This document shows, one piece after another, positions 1 through 12,117 of a stretch of 64,000 bases of DNA. Source of the DNA: Hydractinia symbiolongicarpus (lineage: Eukaryota; Cnidaria; Hydrozoa; Anthoathecata; Hydractiniidae). Within the stretch, counting starts at the first letter, position 1. Every line of letters starts with the position of its first letter. Where the stretch lies: NCBI RefSeq assembly GCF_029227915.1, contig NC_079885.1, positions 13,777,001 through 13,841,000 on the forward strand. Reading direction: 5' to 3'. Below the pieces are notes generated by a model. The model was not told the DNA's origin. It made no database searches and worked only from the letters and a program-made list of their open reading frames with translations. The translations under genes and the position numbers were made by a program.

Positions 1-2501
1 AAAGTTCTAATATGGCCATTAGGAGCCTAATAAAGGCGTTATACGTAAATACCGTCGTTCCACCTGCCGGCGCAGGTCACCATAGGGATAATCATTCCAG
101 TCTCGATGGACTATGACGTCCCAAGTCGTTTTCCCTGGCGCCATGGCTTTAGAGCACTGTGAACTACGTGCACAACCCTCTAAATGCGGTAATATGGCCT
201 TTTTATAGACTAATAAAGGCCTTACACGTAAACACCGTGGTTCCACCACCCTTTGTGGGTTACCATTGGTCTAGTCCTTCCAGTCTCAAGGGACTATAAC
301 GTGCCAAGTCGTTTTCCTTGGCGTCATGTCTTTAGAACACTGTTAACTACCTGCACAGCCATCTAAAGGCACTAATGTTGGCTTTTGCAGCCTAATACAG
401 GCTTTACACGTAAACACCGTGGTTCCACCACCGTTGCAGGTTACCATTGGTCTAATCCTTCCAGTCTCAATGGACTATGACGTGCCAAGTCGTTTTCCTT
501 GGCGTCATGGCTTTAGAACACTGTTAACTACGTGCACAGCCCCCTGTAACGGTAATATTGCCTTTGCAGCCTAATAAAGGCCTTAGACGTAAATCACGTT
601 CTTCCACGCCCCCAGCAAGGCTACCAATGGTCTAGTGTTCCCAATCGTGATGGAATTTGACGTCCCAAGTCCTTTTCCTTGACGCCATGGCTATAGAACA
701 CTGTTAACTACGTGCACAGCCTTCTAAAGGCAGTATTATGTCCTTTTGCAGACTAATAAAGACCTTACACGTAAATAACGTGCTTCCATGCTCCCAGCTA
801 TGCTACCATTCATCTAGTCCTTCAAGTCTCAATGGAATAAGACGTTCCAAGTCGTTTTCCTTCGCGCTATGGCGTTAGAACACTGTTAACTACGTGCACG
901 GCCCTTTGAACGCTGTAATATGGCCATTTGCAGCCTATTAAAGGCCTTATACGTAAATACTGTCGCTTCACCTGCCTGCGCAAATTGCCATTGGTGTAGT
1001 CCTTCCTGTCTCAATGGACTATGACGTCCCAAGTCGTTTTCTTTGACGCCGTGACGTTTGAAAACCCGCAAGTACGCGCACAGTCCTCTAAATGCCATAG
1101 TATGGCTTTTGTAAGTCTAAAAAAGGCCTTACGCGTAAATCACGTGCTTCCACTCCCCAAACCAGGCTACCAATGGTGTACCTTTCCGACTATCATTGAA
1201 CTACGACGTCCCAATTCCTTTTCCTTGGCGTTTTAGCGTTAAAACACTTTTAACTATGTGCACAGGCCTCTAAATGCTGTAATATTGCCTTTTGTAGCCA
1301 AATAAAGGCTTTACACGTATATAACGTGGTTCCACCACCCTTCGCGGGATACCATTAGTCTAGTCCTTCCAGTCTCAATGGACTATGACGTCCCAAGTCC
1401 TTTTCCTTGGCGCCATGGCTTTAGAACAATGTTAACTCCGCGCACAGCCCTCTAAATGCTGTAACATGGCCTTTTTCAGATTAATAAAGGCTTTAAACGT
1501 AAACACTGTCGTTCCAACTGCCTGCGCAGGTTACCATAGGAGTAGTCTTTCCCGTCTCAATGGACTATGACGTCCCAAGTCCTTTTCCTTGGTGCCATGG
1601 CTATAGAACACTGTTAACTACGTGCACAGCTCTCTTAAGGCAGTAATATGTCCATTTGGAGCCTAATAAAGGCCTTACACGTAAATCACGTTCTTCCACG
1701 TCCCCAGCAAGGCTATTAATGGTCTAGTGTTCCCAGTCTTAATGGAATATGACGTCCCCAGTCCTTTTCCTTGACGCCATGGCTATAGAGCACTGTTAAC
1801 TACGTGCACAGCCCTCTAAAATCAGTAATATGGCCTTTTGCAGCCTAATAAAGCCTTTACACGAAAATAGCGTGATTCCACCAGCCTCCGCAAGATACCA
1901 TTGGTCTAGTCCTTCTAGTCCCAATGGACTACAACGTGCCAAGTCGTTTCCTTTGGCACCTGGGCGTTAGAAGACCGGCAACTACGCGCACAGTCCTCTA
2001 AATGCTGTAACATGGCCTTTTACAGACTAATAAAGGTCTTACACGCAAATCACGTTCTTCCACGCCCCCAGCAAGGTTACCAATGGTCTAGTGTTCAATG
2101 TCTCAATGGACTACGAAGTCTCAAGTCGTTTTCTTTGACACCGTGGCGATAGAACACTGTGAATTACGTGCACAGTACTCTAAAGGCTGTAATATGGCCT
2201 TTTGCAGACAAATAAAAGCCCTACACGTTAACCACGTGCATCCATGTTACCAGGAAGGATACCACTGGTCTAGTGTTCCCACTCTCAATGCACTACAACG
2301 TCCCAAGTCGTCTTTGCGTTATGGCGTTAAAACACTCTTAGCAGACTAATAAAGGCCTTAAACGTTAATCACGTGCATCCATGCTACCAGGAAGGCTACC
2401 ACTGTTCTAGTGTTCCCACTCTCAATGGACTACAACATGCCAAGTCGTTTTCCTTGGTGTCATGGCTTTAGAACACTGTTAATTCCATGCACAGCCCTCC
2501 A
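1..2501 (+). repeat. Long HOR family A, copy 1 (14 monomers)
   Basis: This block starts with a monomer carrying AAAGTTCTAATATGGCC; the same word starts the next copy at 2,502 and recurs at 5,734 and 18,251. Thirteen monomers are about 182 bp and one, near the right end, is a 137-bp truncated form. It contains monomers with the distinctive words CCACCACCCTTTG, GCCCCCTG (short by about 2 bp, near 541) and TTTGAAAACCCGCAAG (near 1,050). Relative to copy 2 it lacks several monomers, which shows gain or loss of whole units. No gene is present. The left end is cut by the window, so the true unit may begin further left. Confidence 0.85.
2294..2430 (+). repeat. Truncated 137-bp monomer, copy 1
   Basis: The distance between successive TACAAC anchors is 137 bp instead of 182. 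The sequence runs from AAAACACTC directly into TTAGCAGACTAATAAAGG, skipping the GTTAACTACGTGCACAG region and the following TGCTGTAATATGG, about 45 bp in total. The deletion shifts the register of everything to its right. Identical lesions occur at 5,526 and 18,043, so one event was later copied. Confidence 0.88.
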
Positions 2502-5500
2502 AAAGTTCTAATATGGCCATTAGGAGCCTAATAAAGGCGTTATACGTAAATACCGTCGTTCCACCTGCCGGCGCATGTCACCATAGGGATAATCATTCCA
2601 GTCTCGATGGACTATGACGTCCCAAGTCGTTTTCCCTGGCGCCATGGAATTAGAGCATTGTGAACTACGTGCACAACCCTCTAAATACGGTAATATGGCC
2701 TTTTTATAGACTAATAAAGGCCTTACACGTAAACACCGTGGTTCCACCACCCTTTGCGGGTTACCATTGGTCTAGTCCTTTCAGTCTTAATAGACTTTAA
2801 CCTGCCAAGTCGTTTTCCTTGGCGTCATGGCTTTAGAACACTGTTAATTACGTGCACAGCCATCTAAAGGCAATAATGTAGGCTTTTGCAGCCTAATACA
2901 GGCTTTACACGTAAACACCGTGGTTCCACCACCGTTGCGGGTTACTATTGGTCTAGTCCTTCCAGTCTCAATGGACTATAACGTGCCAAGTCGTTTTCCT
3001 TGGCGTCATGGCTTTAGAACACTGTTAACTACGTGCACAGCCATCTAAAGGCACTAATGTTGGCTTTTGCAGCCTAATACAGGCTTTACACGTAAACACC
3101 GTGGTTCCACCACCGTTGCGGGTTACCATTGGTCTAGTCCTTCCAGTCTCAATGGACTATGACGTGTCAAGTCGTTTTCCTTGGCGTCATGGCTTTAGAA
3201 CACTGTTAAATACGTGCACAGCCCTCTAAAGGCAGTATTATGTCCATTTGCAACCTAATAAAGGCCTTGCACGTAAATCACGTTCTTTTACGACCCCAGC
3301 AAGGCTACCAATGGTCAAGTGTTCCCAGTCTTAATGGTCTATGACGTCCCAAGTCCTTTTCCTTGACGCCATGGCTATAGAACATTGTTAACTACGTGCA
3401 CAGCCTTCTAAAGGCAGTATTATGTCCTTTTGCAGACTAATAAATACCTTACACGTAAATAACGTGCTTCCATGCTCCCAGCCATGCTACCATTGATCTA
3501 GTACTTCAAGTCTCAATGGGAATACGACGTTCCAAGTCGTTTTCGTTCGCGCTATGGCGTTGGAACACTGTTAACTACGTGCACGGCCCTTTGAACGCTG
3601 TAATATGGCCATTTGCAGCCTATTAAAGGCCTTATACGCAAATACTGTCGCTTCACCTGCTTGCGCAAATTACCATTGGTGTAGTCCTTCCTGTCTCAAG
3701 GGACTATGACGCCCCAAGTCGTTTTCTTTGACGCCGTGACGTTTGAAAACCCGCAAGTACGCGCACAGTCCTCTAAATGCTATAGTATGGCTTTTGTAAG
3801 TCTAAAAAAGGCCTTACGCGTAAATCACGCCCTTCCACTCTCCAAACCAGGCTACCAATGGTGTACCTTTCCGATTATCATTGAACTACGACGTCCCAAT
3901 TCCTTTTCCTTGGCGTTTTAGCGTTAAAACACTTTTAACTATGTGCACAGGCCTCTAAATGCTGTAATATTACCTTTTGCAGCCTAATAAAGGCCTTACA
4001 CGTAAATCACGTTCTTCCACGTCCCCAGCAAGGCTACCAATGGTCTAGTGTACCCAGTCTTAATGGAATATGACGTCCCAAGTCCTTTTCCTTGACGCCA
4101 TGGCTATAGAACACTGTTAACTACGTGCACAACCCTCTAAAGTCAGTAATATGTCCTTTTGCAGCCTAATAACGCCTTTACACGTAAATGCCGTGATTCC
4201 ATCACCCTCTGCGGGATACCATTGGTCTAGTCCTTCCAGTCCCAATGGACTACAACGTGCCAAGTCGTTTTCTTTGGCACCTTGGCGTTAGAAGACCGGC
4301 AACTACGCGCACAGTCCTCTAAATGCTGTAACATGGCCGTTTACAGACTAATAAAGTTCTTACACGCAAATCACGTTCTTCCACGTCTCCAGCAAGGCTA
4401 CCAATGGTCTAGTGTTCCCAGTCTTAATGGAATATGACGTCCAAAGTCCTTTTCCTTGACGCCATGGCTATAGAACACTGTTAACTACGTGCACGGCCCT
4501 TTGAACGCTGTAATATGGCTATTTGCAGCCTATTAAAGGCCTTTATACGTAAATACTGCCGCTCCACCTGCCTGCGCAAGTTACCATTGGTGTAGTCCTT
4601 CCAGTCTCAATGGACTATGACGTTCCAAGTCGTTTTCTTTGTCGCCGTAACGTTTGAAAACCCGCAAGTACGCGCACAGTCCTCTAAATGCTATAGAATA
4701 GCCATTTGCAATCTAATAAAGGCCTTGCACGTAAATCACGTTCTTCCACGTCCCCAGCAAGGCTACCAATGGCCTAGTGTTTCCAGTCTCAATGGACTAC
4801 AACGTGCCAAGTCCTTTTCCTTGACGCCATGGCTATAGAACACTGTTAACTACGTGCACAGCCCTCTAAAGGCAGTAATATGGCCATTTGCAGCCTAATA
4901 AAGGTGTTATACGTAAATACCGTCGTTCCACCTGCCTGCGCAGGTTACCACAGGAGTAGTCCTTCCAGTCTCAATAGACTATGACGTCCCAACTCCTTTT
5001 CCTTGGCGCCATGGCTTTAGAACACTGTTAACTACGTGCACAGCCCTCTAAAGGCAGTAATATGGCCATTTGCAGCCTAATAAAGGTGTTATACGTAAAT
5101 ACCGTCGTTCCACCTGCCTGCGCAGGTTACCATAGGAGTAGTCCTTCCAGTCTCAATAGACTACAACGTGCCAAGTCGTTTCCTTTGGCACCTGGGCGTT
5201 AGAAGACCGGCAACTACGCGCACAGTCCTCTAAATGCTGTAACATGGCCTTTTACAGACTAATAAAGGTCTTACACGCAAATCACGTTCTTCCACGCCCC
5301 CAGCAAGGTTACCAATGGTCTAGTGTTCCATGTCTCAATGGACTACGAAGTCTCAAGTCGTTTTCTTTGACACCGTGGCGTTAGAACACTGTAAATTACG
5401 TGCACAGTACTCTAAAGGCTGTAATATGGCCTTTTGCAGACAAATAAAAGCCCTACACGTTAACCACGTGCATCCATGTTACCAGGAAGGATACCACTGG

Positions 5501-5733
5501 TCTAGTGTTCCCACTCTCAATGCACTACAACGTCCCAAGTCGTCTTTGCGTTATGGCGTTAAAACACTCTTAGCAGACTAATAAAGGCCTTAAACGTTAA
5601 TCACGTGCATCCATGCTACCAGGAAGGCTACCACTGTTCTAGTGTTCCCACTCTCAATGGACTACAACGTGCCAAGTCGTTTTCCTTGGTGTCATGGCTT
5701 TAGAACACTGTTAATTCCGTGCACAGCCCTCTA
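2502..5733 (+). repeat. Long HOR family A, copy 2 (18 monomers, 3,232 bp)
   Basis: The second copy of the long HOR is displaced by 2,501 bp at its left part. Its start and its truncated monomer recur 3,232 bp later, at 5,734 and 5,526. Compared with copy 1 it carries an extra near-duplicate of the monomer with GGCACTAATGTTGG (near 3,050) and additional monomers around 3,960-5,160. Two adjacent monomers around 4,850-5,150 (AAAGGTGTTATACG type) are near-identical to each other, a recent single-monomer-scale duplication. The segment around 3,230-4,460 is the source or sister of the family C units at 10.6-15.1 kb (offset 7,423 bp). Confidence 0.85.
5526..5662 (+). repeat. Truncated 137-bp monomer, copy 2
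   Basis: This is the same internal loss as at 2,294-2,430, displaced by exactly 3,232 bp, with the same junction AACACTCTTAGCAG. It supports block duplication rather than recurrent deletion. Confidence 0.88.
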
Positions 5734-7333
5734 AAAGTTCTAATATGGCCATTAGGAGCCTAATAAAGGCGTTATACGTAAATACCGTCGTTCCACCTGC
5801 CGGCGCAGGTCACCATAGGGATAATCATTCCAGTCTCGATGGACTATGACGTCCCAAGTCGTTTTCCCTGGCGCCATGGCATTAGAACATTGTGAACTAC
5901 GTGCACAACCCTCTAAATGCGGTAATATGGCCTTTTTATAGACTAATAAAGGCCTTACACGTAAAAACCGTGGTTCCACCACCCTTTGCGGGTTACCATT
6001 GGTCTAGTCCTTTCAGTCTTAATGGACTATAACCTGCCAAGTCGTTTTCCTTGGCGTCATGGCTTTGGAACACTGTTAACTACGTGCACAGCCATCTAAA
6101 GGCACTAATGTGGGATTTTGCAGCTTAATACAGGCTTTACACGTAAACACCGTGGTTCCACCACCGTTGCGGGTTACTATTGGTCTAGTCCTTCCAGTCT
6201 CAATGGACTATAACGTGCCAAGTCGTTTTCCTTGGCGTCATGGCTTTGGAACACTGTTAACTACGTGCACAGCCATCTAAAAGCACTAATGTTGGCTTTT
6301 GCAGCCTAATACAGGCTTTACACGTAAACACCGTGGTTCCACCACCGTTGCGGGTTACCATTGGTCTAGTCCTTCCAGTCTCAATGGACTATGACGTGCC
6401 AAGTCGTTTTCCTTGGCGTCATGGCTTTAGAACACTGTTAACTACGTGCACAGCCCTTTGAACGCTGTAATATGGCCATTTGCAGCCTATTAAAGCCTTA
6501 TACGTAAATAACGTGCTTCCATGCTCCCAGCCATGCTACCATTGATCTAGTCCTTCAAGTCTCAATGGAATACGACGTTCCAAGTCGTTTTCCTTCGCGC
6601 TATGGCGTTAGAACACTGTTAACTACGTGCACGGCCCTTTGGACGATGTAATATGGCCATTTGCAGCCTATTAAAGGCCTTATACGTAAATACTGTTGCT
6701 TCACCTGCCTGCGCAAATCACCATTGGTGTAGTCCTTCCTGCCCCAATGGTTTATGACGTCCCAATTCGTTTTCTTTGACGCCGTGACGTTTGAAAACCT
6801 GCAAGTACGCGCACAGTCCTCTAAATGCTATAGTATGGCTTTTGTAAGTCTAAAAAAGGCCTTACGCGTAAATCACGTGCTTCCACTCTCCAAACCAGGC
6901 TACCAATGGTGTACCTTTCCGACTATCATTGAACTACGACGTCCCAATTCCTTTTCCTTGGCGTTTTAGCTTTAAAACACTTTTAACTATGTGCACAGGC
7001 CTCTAAATGCCGTAATATTGCCTTTTGTAGCCAAAAGTCAAAAGGCTTTACACGTAAGTAACGTGGTTCCACCACCCTTCGCGGGATACCATTAGTCTAG
7101 TCCTTCCAGTCTCAATGGACTATGACGTGCCAAGTCATTTTCCTTGGCGCCATGGCTTTAGAACACTGTTAACTACGTGCACAGCCCCCCTGTAAACCGT
7201 ATTATTGCCTTTGCAGCCTAACAAAGGCCTTAGACGTAAACCACGTGCTTCCACGCTCCCAGCCAGGCTACCATTGATCTAGTCCTTCTAGTCTCAATGG
7301 ACTACGACTTGCCAAGTCGTTCTCCTTGGCGTC
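5734..7333 (+). repeat. Long HOR family A, copy 3 (partial)
   Basis: This block follows copies 1 and 2 closely from its AAAGTTC start through the CCACCACC monomers and the monomer with TTTGAAAACCTGCAAG near 6,790. The array then changes into the family B units. A local 4-bp difference (GCCAAAAGTCAAAAGG near 7,030 instead of GCCAAATAAAGG) is absent from the otherwise matching copy near 19,180, so it is private to this copy. There is no coding content. Confidence 0.8.
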
Positions 7334-8790
7334 ATGGCTTTAGAGCACTGTGAACTATGTGCACAGCCCTCTAAATGCTGCAATATGTCCTTTTACAGAT
7401 TAATAAAGGCATTGCACGTAAATCACGTTCTTCCACGTCCCCAGCAAGGCTACCAATGGCCTAGTGTTCCCAGTCTCAATGAACTACAACTTGCCAAGTC
7501 GTTTTCTTTGGCACCTTGGCGTTAAAAAGACCGGCAACTACGCGCACAGTCCTCTAAATGCTGTAACATGGCCGTTTACAGACTAATAAAGGTCTTACAC
7601 GCAAATCACGTTCTTCCACGTCTCCAGCAAGGCTACCAATGGTCTAGTGTTCCCAGTCTTAATGGAATATGACGTCCAAAGTCGTTTTCCTTCGCGCTAT
7701 GGCGTTAGAACACTGTTAACTACGTGCACAGCCCTTTAAACGCTGTAATATGGCCATTTGCAGCCTATTAAAGGCCTTATACGTAAATACTGTCGCTCCA
7801 CCTGCCTGCGCAAGTTACCATTGGTGTAGTCCTTCCAGTCTCAATGGACTATGACGTCCCAAGTCGTTTTCTTTGTCGCCGTGACGTTTGAAAACCCGCA
7901 AGTACGCGCACAGTCCTCTAAATGCTATAGTATGGCTTTTGTAAGTCTAAAAAAGGCCTTACGCGTAAATCACGTGCTTCCACTCTCCAAACCAGGCTAC
8001 CAATGGTGTACCTTTCCGACTATCATTGAACTACGACGTCCCAATTCCTTTTCCTTGGCGCTTTAGCGTTAAAACACATTTAACTACGTGCACGGCCCTT
8101 TGAACGCTGTAGTATGGCCATTTGCAGCCTATTAAAGGCCTTATACGTAAATACTGTCGCTCCACCTGCCTGCGCAAGTTACCATTGGTCTAGTGTTTTC
8201 AGTCTCAATGTAATATGACGTCCGAATTCCTTTTCCTTGGCGCTTTAGCGTTAAAACACATTTAACTACGTGCACGGCCCTTTGAACGCTGTAATATGGC
8301 CATTTGCAGCCTATTAAAGGCCTTATACGTAAATACTGTCGCTCCACCTGCCTGCGCAAGTTACCATTGGTGTAGTCCATCCAGTCTCAATGGACTACGA
8401 CGTCCCAAGTCGTTATCTTTGTCGCCGTGACGTTTGAAAACCCGCAAGTACGCGCACAGTCCTCTAAATGCTATAGTATGGCCATTTGCAGCCTAATAAA
8501 GGCCTTGCACGTAAATCACGTTCTTCCACGTCTCCAGCAAGGCTACCAATGGTCTAGTGTTCCCAGTTTTAATGGAATATGACGTCCAAAGTCCTTTTCC
8601 TTGACGCCATAGCTATAGAACACTGTTAACTACGTGCACAGCAACCCTGTAAACCGTATTATTGCCTTTGCAGCCTAACAAAGGCCTTAGACGTAAACCA
8701 CGTGCTTCCACGCTCCCAGCCAGGCTACCATTGATCTAGTCCTTCTAGTCTCAATGGACTACGACTTGCCAAGTCGTTCTCCTTGGCGTC
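7334..8790 (+). repeat. Family B HOR unit 1 (8 monomers, 1,457 bp)
   Basis: This unit starts at the monomer reading ATGGCTTTAGAGCACTGTG. The next unit begins 1,457 bp later with the same word. It includes one TTTGAAAACCCGCAAG monomer (from about 7,851) and two nearly identical successive monomers of the ACGGCCCTTTGAACG type (about 8,080-8,380), an internal dimer. Divergence from unit 2 appears to be about 1% by eye, for example TCCGAATTCC near 8,221 versus TCCCAATTCC in unit 2. Confidence 0.88.
7953..7968. repeat. Overlapping palindromes in the TTTGAAAAC-type monomer
   Basis: AAGGCCTT (7,953-7,960) is followed with a 2-bp overlap by TTACGCGTAA (7,959-7,968), directly after a six-A run. The pair is present in nearly every monomer of this type across the window. 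A protein-binding role is only conjecture. Confidence 0.8.
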
Positions 8791-10247
8791 ATGGCTTTAG
8801 AGCACTGTGAACTATGTGCACAGCCCTCTAAATGCTGCAATATGTCCTTTTACAGATTAATAAAGGCATTGCACGTAAATCACGTTCTTCCACGTCCCCA
8901 GCAAGGCTACCAATGGCCTAGTGTTCCCAGTCTCAATGGACTACAACTTGCCAAGTCGTTTTCTTTGGCACCTTGGCGTTAAAAAGACTGGCAACTACGC
9001 GCACAGTCCTCTAAATGCTGTAACATGGCCGTTTACAGACTAATAAAGGTCTTACACGCAAATCACGTTCTTCCACGTCTCCAGCAAGGCTACCAATGGT
9101 CTAGTGTTCCCAGTCTTAATGGAATATGACGTCCAAAGTCGTTTTCCTTCGCGCTATGGCGTTAGAACACTGTTAACTACGTGCACAGCCCTTTAAACGC
9201 TGTAATATGGCCATTTGCAGCCTATTAAAGGCCTTATACGTAAATACTGTCGCTCCACCTGCCTGCGCAAGTTACCATTGGTGTAGTCCTTCCAGTCTCA
9301 ATGGACTATGACGTCCCAAGTCGTTTTCTTTGTCGCCGTGACGTTTGAAAACCCGCAAGTACGCGCACAGTCCTCTAAATGCTATAGTATGGCTTTTGTA
9401 AGTATAAAAAAGGCCTTACGCGTAATTCACGTGCTTCCACTCTCCAAACCAGGCTACCAATGGTGTACCTTTCCGACTATTATTGAACTACGACGTCCCA
9501 ATTCCTTTTCCTTGGCGCTTTAGCGTTAAAACACATTTAACTACGTGCACGGCCCTTTGAACGCTGTAATATGGCCATTTGCAGCCTATTAAAGGCCTTA
9601 TACGTAAATACTGTCGCTCCACCTGCCTGCGCAAGTTACCATTGGTCTAGTGTTTTCAGTCTCAATGTAATATGACGTCCCAATTCCTTTTCCTTGGCGC
9701 TTTAGCGTTAAAACACATTTAACTACGTGCACGGCCCTTTGAACGCTGTAATATGGCCATTTGCAGCCTATTAAAGGCCTTATACGTAAATACTGTCGCT
9801 CCACCTGCCTGCGCAAGTTACCATTGGTGTAGTCCATCCAGTCTCAATGGACTACGACGTCCCAAGTCGTTATCTTTGTCGCCGTGACGTTTGAAAACCC
9901 GCAAGTACGCGCACAGTCCTCTAAATGCTATAGTATGGCCATTTGCAGCCTAATAAAGGCCTTGCACGTAAATCACGTTCTTCCACGTCTCCAGCAAGGC
10001 TACCAATGGTCTAGTGTTCCCAGTTTTAATGGAATATGACGTCCAAAGTCCTTTTCCTTGACGCCATAGCTATATAACACTGTTAACTACGTGCACAGCA
10101 ACCCTGTAAACCGTATTATTGCCTTTGCAGCCTAACAAAGGCCTTAGACGTAAACCACGTGCTTCCACGCTCCCAGCCAGGCTACCATTGATCTAGTCCT
10201 TCTAGTCTCAATGGACTACGACTTGCCAAGTCGTTCTCCTTGGCGTC
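8791..10247 (+). repeat. Family B HOR unit 2 (8 monomers, 1,457 bp)
   Basis: This is a direct tandem copy of unit 1 with the same monomer order. It differs by scattered substitutions such as GTATAAAAAAGG for GTCTAAAAAAGG near 9,403 and AATTCACG for AATCACG-type sequence near 9,424. Those two private changes also appear at about 21,370-21,395, showing that the copy at 21,275 descends from this unit or a common parent. Confidence 0.88.
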
Positions 10248-10390
10248 ATGGCTTTAGAGCACTGTGAACTATGTGCACAGCCCTCTAAATGCTGCAATAT
10301 GTCCTTTTACAGATTAATAAAGGCATTGCACGTAAATCACGTTCTTCCACGTCCCCAGCAAGGCTACCAATGGTCTAGTGTTCCCAGTCT
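10248..10390 (+). repeat. Family B HOR, partial third unit
   Basis: A third occurrence of the GCTTTAGAGCACTGTG start runs for less than one monomer. It then switches, near GGTCTAGTGTTCCCAGTCTTGATG, into family C. The switch lies in sequence shared by all monomers, so the exact crossover cannot be placed. Confidence 0.75.
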
Positions 10391-10661
10391 TGATGAAATA
10401 TGATGTCCAAAGTCCTTTTCCTTGGCGCCATGATTTTAGAACAATGTTAACTCCGTGCACAGCCGTCTAAATGCTGCAACATGGCCTTTTGCAGACTAAT
10501 AAAAGCTTTAAACGTAAATACTGTCGTTCCAACTGCCTGCGCAGGTTGCCGTAGGAGTAGTCCTTCCAGTCTCAATGGACTATGACGTCCCAAGTCCTTT
10601 TCCTTGGTGCCATGGCTATAGAACAATGTTAACTACGTGCACAGCCCTCTAAAGGCAGTAT
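10391..10661 (+). repeat. Lead-in monomers of family C
   Basis: This segment begins with TGATGAAATATGATG, a private variant that recurs at 13,667 and 14,031 (offsets 3,276 and 3,640 bp, 18 and 20 monomers). It also has CCATGATTTTAG in place of CCATGGCTTTAG. It precedes the first 1,456-bp unit. The equivalent lead-in at 14,031 precedes the third family C copy. Confidence 0.78.
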
Positions 10662-12117
10662 TATGTCCATTTGCAACCTAATAAAGGCCTTGCACGTAAA
10701 TCACGTTCTTTTACGACCCCAGCAAGGCTACCAATGGTCAAGTGTTCCCAGTCTTAATGGTCTATGACGTCCCAAGTCCTTTTCCTTGACGCCATGGCTA
10801 TAGAACATTGTTAACTACGTGCACAGCCTTCTAAAGGCAGTATTATGTCCTTTTTCAGACTAATAAATACCTTACACGTAAATAACGTGCTTCCATGCTC
10901 CCAGCCATGCTACCATTGATCTAGTACTTCAAGTCTCAATGGGAATACGACGTTCCAAGTCGTTTTCGTTCGCGCTATGGCGTTGGAACACTGTTAACTA
11001 CGTGCACGGCCCTTTGAACGCTGTAATATGGCCATTTGCAGCCTATTAAAGGCCTTATACGCAAATACTGTCGCTTCACCTGCTTGCGCAAATTACCATT
11101 GGTGTAGTCCTTCCTGTCTCAAGGGACTATGACGCCCCAAGTCGTTTTCTTTGACGCCGTGACGTTTGAAAACCCGCAAGTACGCGCACAGTCCTCTAAA
11201 TGCTATAGTATGGCTTTTGTAAGTCTAAAAAAGGCCTTACGCGTAAATCACGCCCTTCCACTCTCCAAACCAGGCTACCAATGGTGTACCTTTCCGATTA
11301 TCATTGAACTACGACGTCCCAATTCCTTTTCCTTGGCGTTTTAGCGTTAAAACACTTTTAACTATGTGCACAGGCCTCTAAATGCTGTAATATTACCTTT
11401 TGCAGCCTAATAAAGGCCTTACACGTAAATCACGTTCTTCCACGTCCCCAGCAAGGCTACCAATGGTCTAGTGTACCCAGTCTTAATGGAATATGACGTC
11501 CCAAGTCCTTTTCCTTGACGCCATGGCTATAGAACACTGTTAACTACGTGCACAACCCTCTAAAGTCAGTAATATGTCCTTTTGCAGCCTAATAACGCCT
11601 TTACACGTAAATGCCGTGATTCCATCACCCTCTGCGGGATACCATTGGTCTAGTCCTTCCAGTCCCAATGGACTACAACGTGCCAAGTCGTTTTCTTTGG
11701 CACCTTGGCGTTAGAAGACCGGCAACTACGCGCACAGTCCTCTAAATGCTGTAACATGGCCGTTTACAGACTAATAAAGATCTTACACGCAAATCACGTT
11801 CTTCCACGTCTCCAGCAAGGCTACCAATGGTCTAGTGTTCCCAGTCTTAATGGAATATGACGTCCAAAGTCCTTTTCCTTGACGCCATGGCTATATAACA
11901 CTGTTAACTACGTGCACAGCCCCCTGTAAACCGTATTATTGCCTTTGCAGAGTAACAAAGGCCTTAGACGTAAACCACGTGCTTCCACGCTCCCAGCCAG
12001 GCTACCATTGATCTAGTCCTTCTAGTCTCAATGGACTACGACTTGCCAAGTCGTTCTCCTTGGCGTCATGGCTTTAGAGCACTGTGAACTATATGCACAG
12101 CCCTCTAAATGCTGCAA
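10662..12117 (+). repeat. Family C HOR unit 1 (8 monomers, 1,456 bp)
   Basis: This unit is tandem with the next at 1,456 bp. It contains the TTTGAAAACCCGCAAG monomer whose TATGACGCCCCAAG start (near 11,128) is private to this family and to 3,705, 12,584 and 14,768. The block around 3,240-4,460 of family A aligns here at an offset of 7,423 bp, so A and C share a source. Confidence 0.85.

Noticed and set aside
1021-1236. Recurrent 71-codon open frame (also at 3,706, 7,851, 43,116, 52,033 and elsewhere) as a conserved small gene family
   Set aside because: The frame is longer than one monomer and crosses monomer boundaries. Its recurrence is fully explained by nucleotide-level tandem copying. 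There is no ribosome-binding context, domain or signal, and neighbouring non-coding stretches are equally conserved.
2098-2349. 83-codon open frame, copied at 5,330 and 17,847
   Set aside because: It spans the 137-bp truncated monomer; the deletion merely removed stop codons. The three copies are parts of duplicated blocks.
7029-7048. GCCAAAAGTCAAAAGGC as a possible insertion footprint
   Set aside because: It is a 4-bp difference from GCCAAATAAAGGC, better explained as a local slip; no duplication flanks it.
7056-7085. tRNA-like or Pol III B-box in GTGGTTCCACCACCC
   Set aside because: It does not fit the GGTTCGANTCC pattern and no A-box or cloverleaf lies upstream.
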